A stretch of 6,789 nucleotides of DNA, taken from contig DGGP01000163.1 of assembly GCA_002392265.1 (NCBI GenBank), positions 1 through 6,789 on the forward strand. The letters are read 5' to 3'. The first letter of the stretch is position 1. Each line of letters starts with the position of its first letter. Both the position numbers and the translations under genes were made by a program. The stretch is from Firmicutes bacterium UBA3871 (GTDB lineage: Bacteria > Bacillota > Clostridia > Peptostreptococcales > Anaerovoracaceae). Shown piece after piece: positions 5,414 to 6,789 of the stretch. Below the pieces are notes generated by a model that worked only from the letters and a program-made list of their open reading frames with translations, was not told where the DNA came from and searched no databases.

Positions 5414-6789
5414 GTGATTAATATATTAAAGGATTTATATCATTTTGCGAAGACAGGGGCGATTATCGTATTAGCGGCGGTGATTATTTTTTGCGCGGCA
5501 GCGCCAATGCTTGCGGGCAGTGCCTATGCGGTTACAGCCCTTCCGACCATAGAGGCGGAGGGCGCATGCGTGGTGGATTTGCGCACAGGCGAAATACTGT
5601 ACAATAAAAATATGTACCAGCAGTTTGAGCCTGCTTCCATGACAAAGATGATGACCTGTATACTTGCGCTTGAAAATCTCCAGCTTACCGACGTTCTTAC
5701 AATCGATGCGGAGGCAAGCTTTACCGGCGGCAGCCGCATATATCTGATTGAAGGCGAGCAGATCAGCGTCCAGAACCTGCTGTACGCTCTCATGCTCGAA
5801 TCGGCAAACGACGCAGCGGTTGCGCTGGCAAAGGGCGTTGCAGGCTCCGTCGAAGAGTTTGCAAAGATGATGAACGCAAAGGCAAAGGAACTCGGCTGCC
5901 TCAGTACACACTTCATAAATCCAAACGGGCTTCACGAAGACGGGCACCTTTCTACACCCTACGACATGTCATTAATCGGTCAGTACTGCATGAAGAACAA
6001 GACCTTCAGGGAACTGATCAAGACCTACAAATACACCATTCCTGAAACAAACAAGCAGCCTGAACGCTACATGTACAACACCAACCGCCTAATCTACGAC
6101 CGCCAGACAAAGGTGAACGTGAACGGCGTAAATCGCGAATGTAAATATGACGGTTGCCTCGGCGGAAAGACCGGTTATACTCCGCAGGCCGGAGCAAGCC
6201 TCACCTGCAGCGCAAAAAGCTATGATACGCAGGTGCTTTCGGTAGTTATGAAGTCGACGGACCTCGGAAGGTTTGCCGACACGATCGCACTGTTTGACTG
6301 GGCATTCGCAAACTACCACAGCGAGCTCGCCATAGAGCAGGGGGCAAAGCTTGGAAAGGTTGCGGTAAAAAACGGTGAAGTAAAGGAAGTGCCCGTAGAG
6401 ACCGCCGAAGCGGCTTATGTTTTGCTGCCGGCAGAGGCGAGCTCTGCTCTGATTCGCACCGAGCAGGTGTATGACGAGGAAATCGTTGCACCGATAAAGC
6501 AGGGGCAGGTAATCGGAAAGCTGGACATATACGAGGGTGATGATTATTCGTGCTCGGTTGATATACTGGCGAGCCTTGAGGTCGGCGAGGGAACATTCCT
6601 TGCGAAATTTGGTATAGAAAACAAAAAGGCCTATGTTATAATAGCAGTAGTGGGATTTTTTGCAGTATTTTTCCTGGCAATCTTCATTGCGGTCTTCTCA
6701 AGCTGGGTGCTGTTCCGGACCAAGGTGGGACTGCATCTGCGGGCGGTGGGCGAGAATCCGGCGACCGCGGACGCGGTGGGCATCAACGT
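5414..6789 (+). CDS. dacA: D-alanyl-D-alanine carboxypeptidase (DacA/PBP5 type), open at right edge, with foreign-looking last ~30 codons
   Basis: Low-molecular-weight penicillin-binding protein that trims the terminal D-Ala from peptidoglycan pentapeptides outside the membrane. The GTG at 5414 has AGAGG eight bases upstream, and no better in-frame start exists. A signal peptide (about 13-39, ending SAYA) precedes the serine peptidase S11 domain with all three active-site motifs: SMTK (Ser75, Lys78), SAN (130-132) and KTG (252-254). A beta-rich C-terminal domain follows (about 300-395), then a hydrophobic segment at 405-427, the usual membrane anchor. Members normally stop after the anchor with a few basic residues. 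Here the frame continues through SSWVLFRTK and GLHLRAVGENPATADAVGI to the last base. That tail is typical of a PF02653-type ABC permease, not of this family. The carboxypeptidase call is firm up to about residue 425; the tail is probably not part of it. Confidence 0.93.
   Translation, partial: MINILKDLYHFAKTGAIIVLAAVIIFCAAAPMLAGSAYAVTALPTIEAEGACVVDLRTGEILYNKNMYQQFEPASMTKMMTCILALENLQLTDVLTIDAEASFTGGSRIYLIEGEQISVQNLLYALMLESANDAAVALAKGVAGSVEEFAKMMNAKAKELGCLSTHFINPNGLHEDGHLSTPYDMSLIGQYCMKNKTFRELIKTYKYTIPETNKQPERYMYNTNRLIYDRQTKVNVNGVNRECKYDGCLGGKTGYTPQAGASLTCSAKSYDTQVLSVVMKSTDLGRFADTIALFDWAFANYHSELAIEQGAKLGKVAVKNGEVKEVPVETAEAAYVLLPAEASSALIRTEQVYDEEIVAPIKQGQVIGKLDIYEGDDYSCSVDILASLEVGEGTFLAKFGIENKKAYVIIAVVGFFAVFFLAIFIAVFSSWVLFRTKVGLHLRAVGENPATADAVGIN
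6695..6789 (+). other. ABC sugar/nucleoside permease-like segment joined in frame to dacA (suspected chimera junction)
   Basis: From about 6695 the frame reads like the loop after a transmembrane helix in BPD_transp_2 (PF02653) permeases, whose hallmark is a Gly-Leu-x-Leu-Arg-Ala-x-Gly-Glu-x-Pro stretch followed by ADxxGIN. Base composition rises to about two-thirds G+C over 6698-6789, and 24 of the 27 codons from 6707 end in G or C, unlike the mixed use just before. The exact join cannot be placed; it lies between about 6670 and 6710. An assembly chimera is the simplest reading, and a real fusion or insertion is less likely. Confidence 0.7.

Noticed and set aside
5471..5947. Long minus-strand open frames opposite dacA
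   Set aside because: The plus strand encodes all three penicillin-binding active-site motifs across this stretch, so the opposing frames are by-products of its codon use.
1..6789. tRNA, rRNA, CRISPR array, insertion sequence or transposase
   Set aside because: Looked for by eye on both strands; no cloverleaf, spaced direct repeat array or transposase-like frame was seen.

Overview
The window looks like a piece of a low-to-mid GC, Gram-positive anaerobe of the Clostridia. I infer this from AGGAGG-type ribosome binding sites, sigma-A style promoters with extended -10 elements, a MetQ lipoprotein, a short ACT-domain SerA of the kind common in Clostridia, and a DacA-type carboxypeptidase. Genus cannot be assigned by eye. 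Both ends cut through genes, so the window may be a whole contig.

Layout, left to right. (1) Bases 1-1034, minus strand: a methionine-uptake transcription unit. It has a strong promoter (TTGACA-N17-TATACT), a 43-residue leader peptide with a dense cluster of Met and Cys codons, an intrinsic terminator with a UUCG loop, and then a MetQ-like lipoprotein gene that runs off the left edge. (2) Bases 1117-2698, plus strand: an extended -10 promoter driving rdgB (XTP/dITP pyrophosphatase), which overlaps a YihY/BrkB-family membrane protein gene by 10 bases. (3) Bases 2699-2837: a convergent intergenic region with stacked palindromes and a terminator that works in both directions. (4) Bases 2838-5363: serA (minus) and serC (plus), the first two enzymes of phosphorylated serine synthesis. 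They are transcribed divergently from one nearly symmetric promoter, and serC ends in an intrinsic terminator. (5) Bases 5414-6789, plus strand: a D-alanyl-D-alanine carboxypeptidase that runs off the right edge.

Three things stand out. First, the Met/Cys-rich leader peptide followed by a terminator just before a methionine-transporter gene looks like ribosome-mediated transcription attenuation in a group that usually uses SAM or Met T-box RNA leaders. I see neither of those here. Second, the MetQ protein is in the wrong order: the family's C-terminal half directly follows the lipoprotein signal, and the family's N-terminal half comes after it. It is either a natural circular permutation or part of a one-and-a-half-copy protein. 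Third, the last ~90 bases of the carboxypeptidase frame change abruptly to GC-rich codons and encode a sugar/nucleoside ABC permease signature, which points to an assembly chimera or, less likely, a gene fusion.

How the genes relate: serA and serC supply phosphoserine and their expression is tied through the shared promoter. MetQ and its leader concern sulfur amino acid uptake. rdgB-yihY and dacA are housekeeping neighbours with no visible functional tie to either.
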